Shown here: positions 8,404-18,214 of the stretch, in pieces
Numbering within the stretch: position 1 is the stretch's first letter
Layout of the letters: the number at the start of each line of letters is the position of its first letter
NCBI GenBank assembly: GCA_020833025.1
Contig: JAJHRB010000002.1
Span: 1-64,000 of the forward strand
Direction of reading: 5' to 3'
Length of the DNA: 64,000 nt
Origin: Thermoproteaceae archaeon
Lineage (GTDB): Archaea; Thermoproteota; Thermoprotei; Thermoproteales; Thermoproteaceae
Notes under the pieces: model-generated
Told to the model about the DNA's origin: nothing
Database searches by the model: none
What the model saw: the letters and a program-made list of their open reading frames with translations, nothing else
Translations under genes and position numbers: made by a program

Positions 8404-8804
8404 GGCTGCACCGGCCTGAATTTGTAGCCGTACATTATCAGCCCGTGCCTCCCGTCTACAGCCACTCTCCTAAACACAAGCTCTACCCTCGTGCCCGGCG
8501 CCAGCCTGTCCGGCTGTGCGTCGACTATCTGGCCGACGGCCCTCACGCCGCCGTTGAGCTCCACGAGGCCCACAATCAGCGGCTTCTGCTTCAGGAAGTC
8601 CGTGCCGACCTGGTACAGCACGGTGTACTCGACCAGCCTGCCCTCGTGGGGCAGCTCGTCGTAGTCCTCCAGCTCTGCGGAGCCGCACCTGCACCGGAGC
8701 GCGGGGGGGAAGTAAACAGCGCCGCACTGCCTGCACCTCTTTGCGACCAGCCGGTAGTACTGGGGTATGTTGCGCCAGTACATCGGCACGGACTCGTGCC
8801 TCAC
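8400..8804 (-). CDS. DUF35 OB-fold/zinc-ribbon protein of the thiolase-HMGS complex
   Basis: The 134-aa protein has a rubredoxin-like zinc ribbon, [19 protein letters not shown], then an OB-fold ([17 protein letters not shown] ... [17 protein letters not shown]). In archaea such proteins sit between acetoacetyl-CoA thiolase and HMG-CoA synthase and hold the two enzymes in one complex that channels acetoacetyl-CoA. The GTG at 8804 is preceded by GGGAG; a later in-frame GTG or ATG (8789, 8783) cannot be excluded. Its order and four-base overlap with HMG-CoA synthase support the same role here. Confidence 0.85.
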   Translation of the reverse strand: MRHESVPMYWRNIPQYYRLVAKRCRQCGAVYFPPALRCRCGSAELEDYDELPHEGRLVEYTVLYQVGTDFLKQKPLIVGLVELNGGVRAVGQIVDAQPDRLAPGTRVELVFRRVAVDGRHGLIMYGYKFRPVQP

Positions 8805-8856
8805 GACTGCTCCCTGCCGCGAGAATATAATCTTGCGCTCTGCGGGGCTGCCGGCG

Positions 8857-9963
8857 TCAGAGGCCCACGACGATAACCGCCGACGTTCTATCAACGCCGC
8901 CCATGCTGTGCACCACGCCGTACCTGCCGTCCGCGCGCTTGAACTCCCTGCCGACGAGCTGCCACGCGACCTCAACGAGCTGGTACACGCCGGTTGCCCC
9001 GAGCGCGTTGCCCCGCGCCTTGAGCCCCCCGCTCATGTTAACCCGCAGCCCGCCGCGCTTGAGGGCCGCGAGCGCGCCGCCTCTCTCCGCCAGGCCGAGG
9101 CCCTCGACTGCGAGGACTCCAAATATCGAGAGAGAGTCGTGGACCTCCGCCGCGGCTACGTCCCTCGGCGAGATTCCCGCTGCCTTGTACGCCCGCGCCG
9201 CGGCCTCGCGCAGGCTGTAAAGCGTGTCGTACTCGCTCCTCATGTTGAACGGCACTGCGTTGGTCGCGACGGCGACTGACATAATGCGGGGCCCGTCTCT
9301 CCTGTCCCTGCAGAGGACGGCGGCGGCCGCGCCGTCCACTAGCGGCGCGACGTCATAAAGCCTCAGGGGCTCGCTCGTGTACTCGCTGCTCAGCACGTCC
9401 TCGAGCTTGACTCGCCGCCTGAAGTAAGCGTAGGGGTTCTCCGCTCCGCGCTCGTGCATTAGCACGGCCCAGGCCGCGAGGTCCTCGTACTTGTAGCCGT
9501 GGCGCTTGAGGTACATCTTTGCCATCAGCGCCGCGTGAGAGAGCGGCGTGAAGCCAAAGTATCTCTCGAAGTAAGTATCCATTACTGCTGCGTAGACGTC
9601 CACCTGCTGGTTGCTCAACACGTCGTTAGGCTTGTCAACGCCAACGACGGCAACGCAACCGTACTCCCCGGACGCGAGAGCGTAGTACGCAGCCGTCACG
9701 GCGGCGCCGCCGGACCCATCGCCGCACTCGACGCGGAATGCGGGTATCTTGTCAATGCCCAGGGACTCTAGGATGTATGCGCCGAGTATTTGCTGCCTGT
9801 TAACAAGCTCCGTGGTGGAGGAGGCAACGAACAGCGCCTCGATGTCAACTCCAGCATCCGCGAGCGCCTTGCCGAGGACCTCGGCCGCCATGTCGTCTAT
9901 GTTCTCGCCGTAGTGCCTCCCGGCGGGGCGGAGCGCCGCGCCGACAACGTACACGCCGGTCAC
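8857..9963 (-). CDS. Acetyl-CoA acetyltransferase (SCP2-type thiolase)
   Basis: The 368-aa protein begins MTGVYVVGAALRPAG and has the archaeal thiolase features: RVECGDGSGGAAVTAAYYAL with the nucleophilic Cys near residue 80, VHDSLSIFGVLAVEGLGL, and a C-terminal GVYQLVEVAWQLVG. It makes acetoacetyl-CoA for HMG-CoA synthase. A gap of about 50 bp to the DUF35 start keeps it in the operon. It is divergent from HMG-CoA reductase, separated by only about 115 bp, so the control region is shared. Confidence 0.9.
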   Translation of the reverse strand: MTGVYVVGAALRPAGRHYGENIDDMAAEVLGKALADAGVDIEALFVASSTTELVNRQQILGAYILESLGIDKIPAFRVECGDGSGGAAVTAAYYALASGEYGCVAVVGVDKPNDVLSNQQVDVYAAVMDTYFERYFGFTPLSHAALMAKMYLKRHGYKYEDLAAWAVLMHERGAENPYAYFRRRVKLEDVLSSEYTSEPLRLYDVAPLVDGAAAAVLCRDRRDGPRIMSVAVATNAVPFNMRSEYDTLYSLREAAARAYKAAGISPRDVAAAEVHDSLSIFGVLAVEGLGLAERGGALAALKRGGLRVNMSGGLKARGNALGATGVYQLVEVAWQLVGREFKRADGRYGVVHSMGGVDRTSAVIVVGL

Positions 9964-10077
9964 AGAAAACGCTTGCGGCTGGCGGTTAAATCTGTCGCGC
10001 GCAATGCATCAGTGCCGGGCGCGCCGGGCGGGGCCGCGCGGCGGTGAGCTAATTAAGGCAGCCGCGCCGCTAACGGC

Positions 10078-11286
10078 GTGACCGCCGACGCTGGCGTCAA
10101 GCTGCACGAGCTCGACAGGATATACGGCGATGCCAATAAAGCTGCCGAGATCAGGCGCCAGTACCTGGAGAGAATTACGGGCGCCAGGCTGGAGAACATC
10201 GGAAAGACCGCGCTCGACTTCAACGCGCTGGTGGGCAGGAATATAGAAAACCCAATCGGCGCGGTTCAGGTGCCGCTGGGCGTCGCAGGCCCGCTGCTTG
10301 TGAGGGGGGACTACGCCAGCGGCTATTACTACATACCGCTCGCCACCACTGAGGGGGCGCTGGTCGCCTCGGTGAACAGGGGGGCAAAGCTCGTGACGGA
10401 GTCCGGCGGGGCGCGCGTCAAGGTGCTGAGGGACGGCATGACGAGAGCCCCGCTCTTCAAACTGCCGTCTGTGGCCGACGCGGTTGAGTTCGTCGAGTGG
10501 ACGCTGAGGAATTTCGAGGAGATAAAACGCGCCGCGGAGTCGACGACGAGATTCGGAAAGCTGAGGGAGATCCAGCCGTTCATCGTCGGGTGCTACGTGT
10601 GGCTGCGCTTCGTCTTCACGACGGGCGACGCAATGGGAATGAACATGGTCACGATAGCAACCGACGCGGCGGTGAGGTACGTGCAGGAGAAGTACCCGGA
10701 GGCAAAGCTCGTCGCGCTGAGCGGCAATGTATGCGTGGACAAGAAGCCCAACGCGATAAATTTCATTCTGGGGAGGGGCAAGACCGTGGTGGCGGAGGCC
10801 GTGGTGAGGAGGGACTCCCTCGGGAGGCTCGGCGTGACTCCCGAGGGCGTCCACAGCGTCAACGTCGGCAAGAATCTGCTGGGCTCGGCGCTGGCACACT
10901 CTTACGGGTTTAACGCGCACTTCGCGAACATAATAGCTGCAATCTTCATCGCGACGGGACAGGACGTCGCACAAGTGGTGGAGTCCAGCATGGGCATTAC
11001 AGTCACGGAGCCCAGGGATGAGGGGCTGTACATCTCAGTGTTCTTGCCCAGCCTTGAGGTCGGCACCGTCGGCGGCGGCACGTCACTCCCAACTCAGAGA
11101 GAGGCTCTAGAGCTTCTCGGCGTTGCCGGCCCCGGGAGCCCGCCGGGCGTTAACGCGCTTAAACTTGCAGAGATCGTCGCCGCGGCGGTACTGGCAGGGG
11201 AGTTGAACCTACTCGTGGCGCTTGCAAGAAACGAGCTGGCGCAGGCACACATCAAATTTGCCAGGGCTAGGGGAGGCTCTGGCTAA
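10078..11286 (+). CDS. hmgA: 3-hydroxy-3-methylglutaryl-CoA reductase
   Basis: The 402-aa class I-type enzyme shows NPIGAVQVPLGVAGPLLVRG, TEGALVASVNRGAK with the catalytic Glu, MGMNMVTIATDAAVRYV (dinucleotide-binding motif), LSGNVCVDKKPNAINF and GGGTSLPTQREALELLG. It makes mevalonate, the committed step to isoprenoid lipids. GTG 10078 follows CTAATTAAGG (10049-10058) by about 20 bases, a leaderless start. The gene is divergent from the thiolase operon, so all enzymes from acetyl-CoA to mevalonate lie in 4 kb. Confidence 0.95.
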   Translation: MTADAGVKLHELDRIYGDANKAAEIRRQYLERITGARLENIGKTALDFNALVGRNIENPIGAVQVPLGVAGPLLVRGDYASGYYYIPLATTEGALVASVNRGAKLVTESGGARVKVLRDGMTRAPLFKLPSVADAVEFVEWTLRNFEEIKRAAESTTRFGKLREIQPFIVGCYVWLRFVFTTGDAMGMNMVTIATDAAVRYVQEKYPEAKLVALSGNVCVDKKPNAINFILGRGKTVVAEAVVRRDSLGRLGVTPEGVHSVNVGKNLLGSALAHSYGFNAHFANIIAAIFIATGQDVAQVVESSMGITVTEPRDEGLYISVFLPSLEVGTVGGGTSLPTQREALELLGVAGPGSPPGVNALKLAEIVAAAVLAGELNLLVALARNELAQAHIKFARARGGSG

Positions 11287-11683
11287 TCTTGTGCGCAAAC
11301 TGCCTTATTTTGGGCAGCAGGCTCTCCATCTGTCCCTGCCACAGCGGGCTTATGAAGGCTATCAGCCAGCCCTTCCCGCCCGGCAGCTCGAAGATCCCCA
11401 CCTTGTAATTCACGTACTTTATGTAAATGTACTGCAAGTCGCCGAGACTCTCGTCGTGATTCTGCCTGACTACATTTATCACCTCCACGAGGTTTGCAAC
11501 ATGTCTTAGCGTTTTTGCCGTGAGAGTGTTTGGCAAGTGGTGTATTACAGGAACGCCACTGCTGTCTAGTATGGTCACTCCGTGTATGGCGCTGTCTATA
11601 ATCTCGCTTATTATCAATCGCTTGAGATCCGTTGCCTCTGACACCTTTCTCTCCGGCTTCTGCGGCGAGACGTAAATCACCAC
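11267..11683 (-). CDS. Roadblock/LC7-like small protein
   Basis: The 138-aa protein has the pattern of the Roadblock/LC7 fold: an N-terminal helix, then GVTILDSSGVPVIHHLP, a long helix with HVANLVEVINVVRQ, and GIFELPGGKGWLIAFISP. Such proteins often work with small GTPases or in chemosensory and motility systems, but none is adjacent. It overlaps the convergent HMG-CoA reductase end by 20 bases. The fold is assigned by eye. Confidence 0.5.
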   Translation of the reverse strand: MVIYVSPQKPERKVSEATDLKRLIISEIIDSAIHGVTILDSSGVPVIHHLPNTLTAKTLRHVANLVEVINVVRQNHDESLGDLQYIYIKYVNYKVGIFELPGGKGWLIAFISPLWQGQMESLLPKIRQFAHKISQSLP

Positions 11684-11774
11684 GGAAAGTTTATTTACTC
11701 CGGGCTAATAAAGGTTTCCTGGCTCCCCGCGGTACTACGCGACAACAATTAATATCCGCGGCCGGCGGGCGTGC

Positions 11775-14354
11775 GTGAGCCGGCGCGACTTTGAGCCCGA
11801 CGAGCTCGAGCTGGAGGAGGAAGAGTTTGAGGTGGAGGAGCAGGAAGAGGAGGCAGTAGAGCGCGGGAGAATAAAGGGAGTTGTCTCCGGCGCCGTACCC
11901 CCGTCAATTGTGCTGGCGGTAGCATACGACGGGGACGAGGGGAGGGCGCTGGTGAAGCTGTACGACCCTGTTGGCAACACGCTGTATTACTGGTACGACA
12001 ACACCGGGCACAAGCCGTACCTGATAGCGGCCGAGATGCCGGAGAAGATCATTGAGAGACATGCAGAGGTCCTGCAGCACCCCGGATTCAGTCACTTCGA
12101 GGTCGTGGAAAGGTACGACGCGCTTCACAACAGGAGAGTCCTGGTGACTAGGGTTTACGCCAAGGACCCGCTATCGATAGGCGGGGGTAAGAAATCCATC
12201 AGGGACATCCTAGGCGAGACGTGGGAGTCGCGGATAAAGTACCACCACTGTTACCTGTTTGATAGGAATATAATTCCATCAATGTGGTACAGGGTAGAGA
12301 ATGGAAAGCTGGTACCGGTTGAGGTCTCCGTGCCGCCCGAAGTTATAGCCGCGCTGAAGAGCGTCTTCAGCCCCGAGCGCGCCGGGGTGGCCGAGGAGTT
12401 CATCCCGCTATTCCAGGCGCCTGTGCCTCACATAAGGAGGGTCGCGATAGACATCGAGGTCTACACGCCGCAGGAGAACAAGGTCCCGGACCCGAAGTCC
12501 GCGGAGCACGAGATTATCTCGGCTGCCCTCGTCGGCACCGACGGCTTGAGGCGAGTGCTGCTACTGCGGAGGCCAAGCCTTGAGGCCGAGCTCAAGTACA
12601 GGCCGGACTACGAGGTATTACTCTTTGACAGCGAGCATGACCTCATCATGGAAGTCTTCAAGACGCTAGTGCAGTACCCTGTCATAGTAAGCTTTAACGG
12701 CGACAATTTCGACCTCCCCTACCTCTACAACAGGGCGAGGGCGCTCGGCGTGCCGGAGGAGGAGATACCGGTGGTCGTGAAGAGGGATTGCGCGGGCGTG
12801 ATTCCCGGCGCGCACATTGACCTCTTCAAATTCTTCGCCGTCAAGGCCATTGAGGCCTACGCATTCGGCGGAATCTACAGGGGCGAGAGGAGCCTAGACG
12901 GAATTGCGTACGCCATACTCGGCATCGGCAAGCTGGCGCGCGATAAGGGGGTCTCGAGGATGAGCTACTGGGAGCTCGCCGAGTACAACTACAGAGACGC
13001 GCTCATAACGCTGTACCTCACGCTCTACAACGGCGAGCTTGTAATGAAGCTTGTCATGCTGCTCTCCAGAGTGGCCAAGATGCCGGTGGAGGACATAACC
13101 AGGTCTCAGGTCTCGGCGTGGATACGCAACATGCTGTACTACGAGCACAGAAAGAGGGGGTGGCTGATACCGAACAAGGAGGACATAATCAAGGAGAGGG
13201 GAACGGCGCACACGAAGGCAATTATCAAGGGCAAGAAGTACGCCGGCGCGATAGTGCTCGACCCGCCCCCCGGCGTGTTCTTCAACGTCCACGTCCTGGA
13301 TTTCGCGTCGCTGTACCCCTCCATAATCAGCAGGTGGAATCTCTCATACGAGACTGTCAACTGCGGGCCTGACGCCGAGAGGCCCATACCGGAGCTCCCG
13401 CACGCCGTGTGTCGCGACAGGCCCGGCCTCACCAGTACGATAGTCGGCGTGCTGAGAGACTTGAGAGTGCACGTGTACAAGAGGCTCGCAAAGTCGGCGT
13501 CCACGCCCGCAGAGAGGCACTTCTACGACGCGGTCCAGAGCGCAATGAAGGTGCTCATAAACGCGTCTTACGGGGTCTTCGGCGCCGAGACGTTCCCGCT
13601 GTACTGCCCGCCCGTTGCCGAGCTGACAGCAGCTCTGGCCAGGTACATAATGGCGGGCACCGTGCTGAAGGCAATCGAGCTCGGGATGATACCGATATAC
13701 GGGGACACGGACTCGCTATTCTTGCTCAACGCGGACGAGGAGAAGATAAAACAGCTGATGAAGTGTGCAGAGGAGCTCAACATTGACATAGAGCTGGACA
13801 GGGTGTACAAGTTCGTCATGTTCAGCGGCCGCAAGAAGAACTATCTCGGCGTCTCGGCGGACGGGGGCGTAGTCATGAAGGGCATACTGGCAAAGAAGCG
13901 GAACGCGCCGCCGCTCGCCAAGGAGCTCACGGAGGAAATAATACGCACAATCAAGGACATTAATACAACAGATGACATACTGAAGGTGAAGGATGCAGTA
14001 ATTGCAATGGTCAAGGAGGTGGAGACCAGGCTGCGGGAGAAAAAAATCACGCTCGACAAGCTCGGCATCAGAGTCACGCTCAACAAGGACCTCGGCGAGT
14101 ACACGAAGAACAAGCCGCAGCACGTCAAGGCTGCGGAGCAGCTTCTGAAGTACGGGATCAAGGTAGGCAGGGGCGACGTAGTGGTGATCGTGAGGACGCG
14201 GGACCCGGTGGGTGTGAGGCCGATCCAGCTGGCGAGAATAGATGAAGTAGACGAGAGGAAGTACCTCGAGTATATCAGCACGTCGCTCGAGCAGATACTC
14301 GAGGCAATGGGCGTGACTCTCGAGGAGCTGAGGGGAACCGCGCGCCTGCTCTAG
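11775..14354 (+). CDS. polB1: Family B DNA polymerase, PolB1/Dpo1 type
   Basis: The 859-aa protein carries a complete exonuclease (RRVAIDIEVYTP, VSFNGDNFDLPYLY, YNYRDALITLYL) and polymerase domain (VLDFASLYPSIISRWNLSYE, VLINASYGVFGAETFPLY, YGDTDSLFLL, FSGRKKNYLGV). The order and wording match crenarchaeal Dpo1, the main replicative polymerase. The first about 35 residues are strongly acidic (a run of Glu), unusual but seen as a disordered N-terminal tail in Dpo1 relatives. GTG 11775 follows CAATTAATATCC by about 25 bases. Confidence 0.95.
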   Translation: MSRRDFEPDELELEEEEFEVEEQEEEAVERGRIKGVVSGAVPPSIVLAVAYDGDEGRALVKLYDPVGNTLYYWYDNTGHKPYLIAAEMPEKIIERHAEVLQHPGFSHFEVVERYDALHNRRVLVTRVYAKDPLSIGGGKKSIRDILGETWESRIKYHHCYLFDRNIIPSMWYRVENGKLVPVEVSVPPEVIAALKSVFSPERAGVAEEFIPLFQAPVPHIRRVAIDIEVYTPQENKVPDPKSAEHEIISAALVGTDGLRRVLLLRRPSLEAELKYRPDYEVLLFDSEHDLIMEVFKTLVQYPVIVSFNGDNFDLPYLYNRARALGVPEEEIPVVVKRDCAGVIPGAHIDLFKFFAVKAIEAYAFGGIYRGERSLDGIAYAILGIGKLARDKGVSRMSYWELAEYNYRDALITLYLTLYNGELVMKLVMLLSRVAKMPVEDITRSQVSAWIRNMLYYEHRKRGWLIPNKEDIIKERGTAHTKAIIKGKKYAGAIVLDPPPGVFFNVHVLDFASLYPSIISRWNLSYETVNCGPDAERPIPELPHAVCRDRPGLTSTIVGVLRDLRVHVYKRLAKSASTPAERHFYDAVQSAMKVLINASYGVFGAETFPLYCPPVAELTAALARYIMAGTVLKAIELGMIPIYGDTDSLFLLNADEEKIKQLMKCAEELNIDIELDRVYKFVMFSGRKKNYLGVSADGGVVMKGILAKKRNAPPLAKELTEEIIRTIKDINTTDDILKVKDAVIAMVKEVETRLREKKITLDKLGIRVTLNKDLGEYTKNKPQHVKAAEQLLKYGIKVGRGDVVVIVRTRDPVGVRPIQLARIDEVDERKYLEYISTSLEQILEAMGVTLEELRGTARLL

Positions 14355-14920
14355 TCGCGGTCGAGCCTTCTGAGTCTTGCGAACGCGACCGCGCAGCGGT
14401 GGGCGGCGGCCGCGTTGACCAAGACCGCGTACGCGAGAATCGCGGCGTTGAGGGCAGGCGGCACGAGCTCCTGCACGATACTAGCCGCGACGAGCAGCGC
14501 CACTCTCTCGCCGCGCTCCATGAGGCCGACCCCCCTCATGCTGAGGCCGAGCGACTCCCCGCGGCACCTGGCGTAGCTGACAATGAAGGTCCCAATGAGG
14601 GCAACGTAGAGACTTAGGTGATCTGCACGCGGCCAGAAATATAGCAAGTACAGCGCGTCGGCGTACCTGTCAACCGCCGAGTCGAGAAATGCGCCGCGCC
14701 TGGTCGCGAGGCCCCTGCTCCTCGCCACTGCGCCGTCCAGTGCGTCAAGTGCCGACGCCGCCAGTATGAAAATCCACGCGGGCAGGTGATAGAGCCATGC
14801 CAGAGGGATCCCGCAGGCAGCGACAGCAAGAGACGCGAGAGTCAGAGTGTTAGGGCTCAGCGGAATTTTCCGTCCGACGGCGTCGAGCGACACAAGCCCT
14901 CTCAGCCGCTCGATCACCAT
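14351..14920 (-). CDS. CDP-alcohol phosphatidyltransferase family membrane protein
   Basis: The 189-aa protein has the signature D-x2-D-G-x2-A-R-x8-G-x3-D-x3-D: ALDALDGAVARSRGLATRRG followed by AFLDSAVDRYAD. Several hydrophobic segments surround it. The family joins a CDP-activated lipid to a polar alcohol, here probably in synthesis of archaeal phospholipid head groups such as archaetidylinositol phosphate. Its stop overlaps the end of PolB1 by four bases in convergent orientation. Confidence 0.85.
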   Translation of the reverse strand: MVIERLRGLVSLDAVGRKIPLSPNTLTLASLAVAACGIPLAWLYHLPAWIFILAASALDALDGAVARSRGLATRRGAFLDSAVDRYADALYLLYFWPRADHLSLYVALIGTFIVSYARCRGESLGLSMRGVGLMERGERVALLVAASIVQELVPPALNAAILAYAVLVNAAAAHRCAVAFARLRRLDRD

Positions 14921-14945
14921 GAAATTCCGGGCCCGGGCGCGTTTT

Positions 14946-15452
14946 CTAGTCTACCTCCCGGCTCTGCCTGCGGCCGCGCCCCTGCCTCCTGACTAGGTAG
15001 GCAACGTACGCAGCTGCGTGCCACGAGATGTAAGAAAGAGGGCCTAGGGAGACCCACACGGCGCGCTCACGCAAGATTCTCTCGTCGTCCGCAGAGAGCC
15101 CGTCCTGATCGCCGAATACGTACAGCCCCTCCGCGTCCAGCACGACTCCTGATACGTCCCTCCCCCTCTCGTGCATGTAGTACACGCGCCTGTACTTGCT
15201 GATTAGTGAAGCGAGGTCCGCCTTAAACGGCGTCATGGATAGGAGCCACGACGCGACGTCTCTCGCGCGGTCTGACGGTATTGACGAGACGCGGTACGTG
15301 GTCCCGTCGCAGAGCATTATGTAAACCTCCCTCGCGCCCCCCCTGACCGACTCTATAAGGAAGTCTATCAGCACGTCAAACCTCCCTCTCACTGGAAGGT
15401 CCGCGTCAATGGACCAGGGGCAGGCAGTGTCGCTCTTTATTAGGAAGCTCAA
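14946..15452 (-). CDS. trmY: Probable tRNA (pseudouridine-54-N1)-methyltransferase TrmY
   Basis: The protein reads FLIKSDTACPWSIDADLPVR, GRFDVLIDFLIESV, then a C-terminal SPOUT-type knot, YVFGDQDGLSADDERILRER followed by VSLGPLSYISWHA. This arrangement matches TrmY, which makes N1-methylpseudouridine 54 in the T loop of archaeal tRNAs. TTG 15452 overlaps the S26e stop (TTGA) and gives 168 aa; longer reading would run inside S26e. Coupling with S26e suggests cotranscription. Confidence 0.75.
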   Translation of the reverse strand: MSFLIKSDTACPWSIDADLPVRGRFDVLIDFLIESVRGGAREVYIMLCDGTTYRVSSIPSDRARDVASWLLSMTPFKADLASLISKYRRVYYMHERGRDVSGVVLDAEGLYVFGDQDGLSADDERILRERAVWVSLGPLSYISWHAAAYVAYLVRRQGRGRRQSREVD

Positions 15453-15745
15453 AGAAGCTGCTGGAGCGGTACTCTCCTCTTCCTCTCCTCCCTCGCCCTC
15501 ACTTTTATGATGCCGAAGAACACGGCGCAATTTATGCAGTAGGTCTTTGTGACGAGGTAGCGGTGAATTATTGTACCCTGCTTCTCTAGCTCCTTAGCCA
15601 GATCGGGCGGGACGGGCGAGTGCGGCACCGTAATTCTTATCGCCTTGGAGCGCGGCATGAGCTTGCCGCAGTTGTCGCAGTGCACGACAGGCTCTTTCCC
15701 CTTGTCGCCCTTCTTGCGCCCTCTATTCTTCCGCTTTTTGGGCAC
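15449..15745 (-). CDS. rps26e: 30S ribosomal protein S26e
   Basis: The 98-aa protein has a basic N-terminus (MPKKRKNRGRKKGDKG) and the S26e zinc-binding pair HCDNCGKLMPRSKAI and KTYCINCAVFFGIIKVRARE. It is part of the small ribosomal subunit. A TATA-like TTAATTTAAG lies about 20 bases upstream near 15765-15775, so the start is probably leaderless. Its last codons overlap the start of TrmY. Confidence 0.95.
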   Translation of the reverse strand: MPKKRKNRGRKKGDKGKEPVVHCDNCGKLMPRSKAIRITVPHSPVPPDLAKELEKQGTIIHRYLVTKTYCINCAVFFGIIKVRAREERKRRVPLQQLL

Positions 15746-15857
15746 GAGAGCCCCTTGGAATCTTCATTAATTTAAGTCTTCCTGGATACTTCCCGAGAGT
15801 GCCAAAGTGCCGTCTGGCTGGCCGTTTGCGCCGCCTTCACCGCGCCTCGCGGCCTGG

Positions 15858-17324
15858 CTAGTAGCGCTCGGCCACTCTGAGCCAGATCTCCGCGCGCCTC
15901 TCTGGGCACGCGATGTCGCGGAGGTCGTGGCCGCCGACTGACGCATCCGCGTCCAGCGGCACGCCGAGCACGTCCGCGCCGAGCATCTGCTGTATCTTAA
16001 GCCCGCACTCGCTGTCGCCGCTCCACGGCACTTCCGCGACTTTCCCCTCCCCCAGCGCCCTCGCGGCATCCGCGGCGCTCTCGGCCCTGACAATTCTGCT
16101 CCTCAGCTCCTCCCACGCTCTCCTGCGGAGGCTCTCCTCGACGGCCTCCATTAAGGCCCTGATGCTATCAACAAGCTCCTCGAGCCTCACGGCGTACTTC
16201 TCTAGCGTGTCCCTCCGCGTCACCACGACCTGCTTCCTCTCAACGTCCCTCCTCCCGATCTCGACGCGCAGGGGCACGCCCTTCAGCTCCCAGTGGTAGA
16301 ACTTCCATCCCGGGGTTCTGTCCCTCCTGTCGTCAACGCGGACTCTGATGCCGGCCTCCCTCAGCGCGCGGGCTGCCCCGTAAACCGCGGGCATCACGAG
16401 CGGGAGCTCTCCCTCGCCGTAATATATCGGCACTATGACGGCTTGCACCGGCGCCAGTGCCGGCGGCAGTGTCGTGCCCGCGTCATCGCCGTGTGCTATC
16501 AGCATTGCGGCGATGCACCTCTCCGATATCCCGTAAGACGTGCTGTGGGCCAGCTTTCTGGTCCCGTCGGCGTCAAGGTAATACACGTCGAAGACTCTCG
16601 TGAAGTTCGTGCCGAGGTAGTGCACCGTCCCTATCTGCAGTGTCCTGCCGTCTGGCAGCAGCGTGTCAAACGCAATAGTGTACTCGGCCCCTGCAAATTT
16701 GTCCCAGTCCGGCCTTCTGTTTATCATGTATGCCAGGCACATTGTGTCGAAGATTTTCTTGTACAGCTCAACTGCCTCCCGCACCTGCCTCTCGGCGTCC
16801 TCCCTGTTCGCGTGCACCGTGTGGGCCTCCTTGAACATGCTGATCTCGCGCAGCCTGATCATCGGGTGCGTCGCCTTGGTCTCCGCCCGGAACACGCTGA
16901 CTACTTGAAAGATCTTGAGCGGCAGGTCCTTGTAGTCGTGCACCCACAGTCTCACGACCGGCATTATCGCCGTCTCTGACGTCGGCCTCAGGACCAGCCT
17001 CTCGCCGCTCTCGCCGCCCTTTGACGTCCAGAAGACCTCTCTCTCGAAGCCGCGTATGTGCTGGGACTCTTTGCTGAAGAACTCGTAGGGTATGAACGTG
17101 GGGAACAGCGCCTCCTCGTGGCCTGTCTCCTCGTGGAGCCTCCTTATGAGCTCCTCGACGTTCCGCCTCAGCTTCATGCCGTAGGGGCGCCACACGTAAG
17201 CCCCCTTGACTGGGTACCTCACGTCGTATATCTCTGCCTCCCTCAGCAGCCAGTGGAACCACTCCATTAAGTTTGCCTTAAGTCTCTCGCGCCCGTGAGG
17301 CCTTGCCTTCCTGACGAGCTCCAT
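15858..17324 (-). CDS. proS: Prolyl-tRNA synthetase
   Basis: The 488-aa class II synthetase is of the archaeal/eukaryotic type. Motif 2 is [17 protein letters not shown], motif 3 [19 protein letters not shown], and [20 protein letters not shown] binds proline. The C-terminal region ends in [14 protein letters not shown], in place of the usual Tyr end. It charges tRNA-Pro in the cytoplasm. ATG 17324 is followed upstream by GGAATTAAAA-type A/T bases at about 17347-17358. Confidence 0.95.
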   Translation of the reverse strand: MELVRKARPHGRERLKANLMEWFHWLLREAEIYDVRYPVKGAYVWRPYGMKLRRNVEELIRRLHEETGHEEALFPTFIPYEFFSKESQHIRGFEREVFWTSKGGESGERLVLRPTSETAIMPVVRLWVHDYKDLPLKIFQVVSVFRAETKATHPMIRLREISMFKEAHTVHANREDAERQVREAVELYKKIFDTMCLAYMINRRPDWDKFAGAEYTIAFDTLLPDGRTLQIGTVHYLGTNFTRVFDVYYLDADGTRKLAHSTSYGISERCIAAMLIAHGDDAGTTLPPALAPVQAVIVPIYYGEGELPLVMPAVYGAARALREAGIRVRVDDRRDRTPGWKFYHWELKGVPLRVEIGRRDVERKQVVVTRRDTLEKYAVRLEELVDSIRALMEAVEESLRRRAWEELRSRIVRAESAADAARALGEGKVAEVPWSGDSECGLKIQQMLGADVLGVPLDADASVGGHDLRDIACPERRAEIWLRVAERY

Positions 17325-17395
17325 CGCGGCGGTATCCGAGCCGTTATTAAGGAATTAAAACAGCGCGCCGTCTAGCCCGCGCTCCCGGGCGCGCC

Positions 17396-18163
17396 TCAAG
17401 GCCGCCGGGCTGCCACTATCCACCCAGTGTGAACCACATCGAAGGTCTCGGGCCTGAGCTCGCCGACTGTGGGCTTCCAGCGCCTCACAATTACCTCCTC
17501 GACGGAGAGATCGCAGAAGCCGTGCCTCCTCAGCGCCTCCAGGCTCCTCGACATGTGCTCAACAGTCGTCGAGAAGACCACGACGAGGCCCCCCGGCCTG
17601 ATGATCTCGAGCGCGTGCCCCAGCGCGTTCCACGGGTCCCCCATGTCAAGGACCGCCGCGTCCACCTCCAGGGGCCCGAATCCGTGCGCCACGACGTCTC
17701 TCAGCTGCAGCTCGACGTACTGCTCCAGCCCGGCGCTCTTGATGTTCCTCGCAGCGACCCTCGCGTGATCCTCGCGCCTCTCAAAGCTATAAACAACCCC
17801 CCACGGCCTGACGTACCACGCGAGGACTGCCGTCAGGAACCCCGAGCCGGTGCCCGCCTCCGCCACCCTCGAGCCGGGACCCACGGCCGCCGCCTTGACT
17901 ATGTGCACGGCGTCCTTCGGGTATATTGCCTGCGTCTTGAGCTTGAACTTGTGCTCTATCACGTCAAATATCGTGGCCGGCAGCGCCCTGAATCTCACGC
18001 CGAGCGACGACTCCACGACCGCCCCGTGCGGCGCGCCCACGAGGGCGTCCGTGTCTATAAAGCCCCTCACAGTCTGGACAGTCCCGCCGCCCGCTCTCGC
18101 CACGGTCTTGAAGCTGCCGCGCTCCTCCACCAGGAGCGCCCAGTCGCCGCGAGCGAACGGCAC
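17396..18163 (-). CDS. trmI: tRNA (adenine-57/58-N1)-methyltransferase TrmI
   Basis: The 255-aa protein has the TrmI N-terminal beta domain followed by a Rossmann SAM-binding domain: VAEAGTGSGFLTAVLAWYV (motif I), VVYSFERREDHARVAARNI and VDAAVLDMGDPWNALGHA with the D-x-x-x-P-W catalytic motif. Archaeal TrmI methylates A57 and A58 of the tRNA T loop. It ends the group of tRNA-related genes (ProS, TrmY) and lies divergent from tRNA-Arg(CCT). Confidence 0.95.
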   Translation of the reverse strand: MPFARGDWALLVEERGSFKTVARAGGGTVQTVRGFIDTDALVGAPHGAVVESSLGVRFRALPATIFDVIEHKFKLKTQAIYPKDAVHIVKAAAVGPGSRVAEAGTGSGFLTAVLAWYVRPWGVVYSFERREDHARVAARNIKSAGLEQYVELQLRDVVAHGFGPLEVDAAVLDMGDPWNALGHALEIIRPGGLVVVFSTTVEHMSRSLEALRRHGFCDLSVEEVIVRRWKPTVGELRPETFDVVHTGWIVAARRP

Positions 18164-18214
18164 CCGCCCCGCCCCGCGGAAATCTTAAAAAGCGCTCCCG
18201 GCAAGTGAGGGGCA

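Noticed and set aside
15767-16093. Minus frame with Ser/Arg-rich text near the ProS end
   Set aside because: It is an out-of-frame shadow of proS with arginine- and serine-skewed composition.
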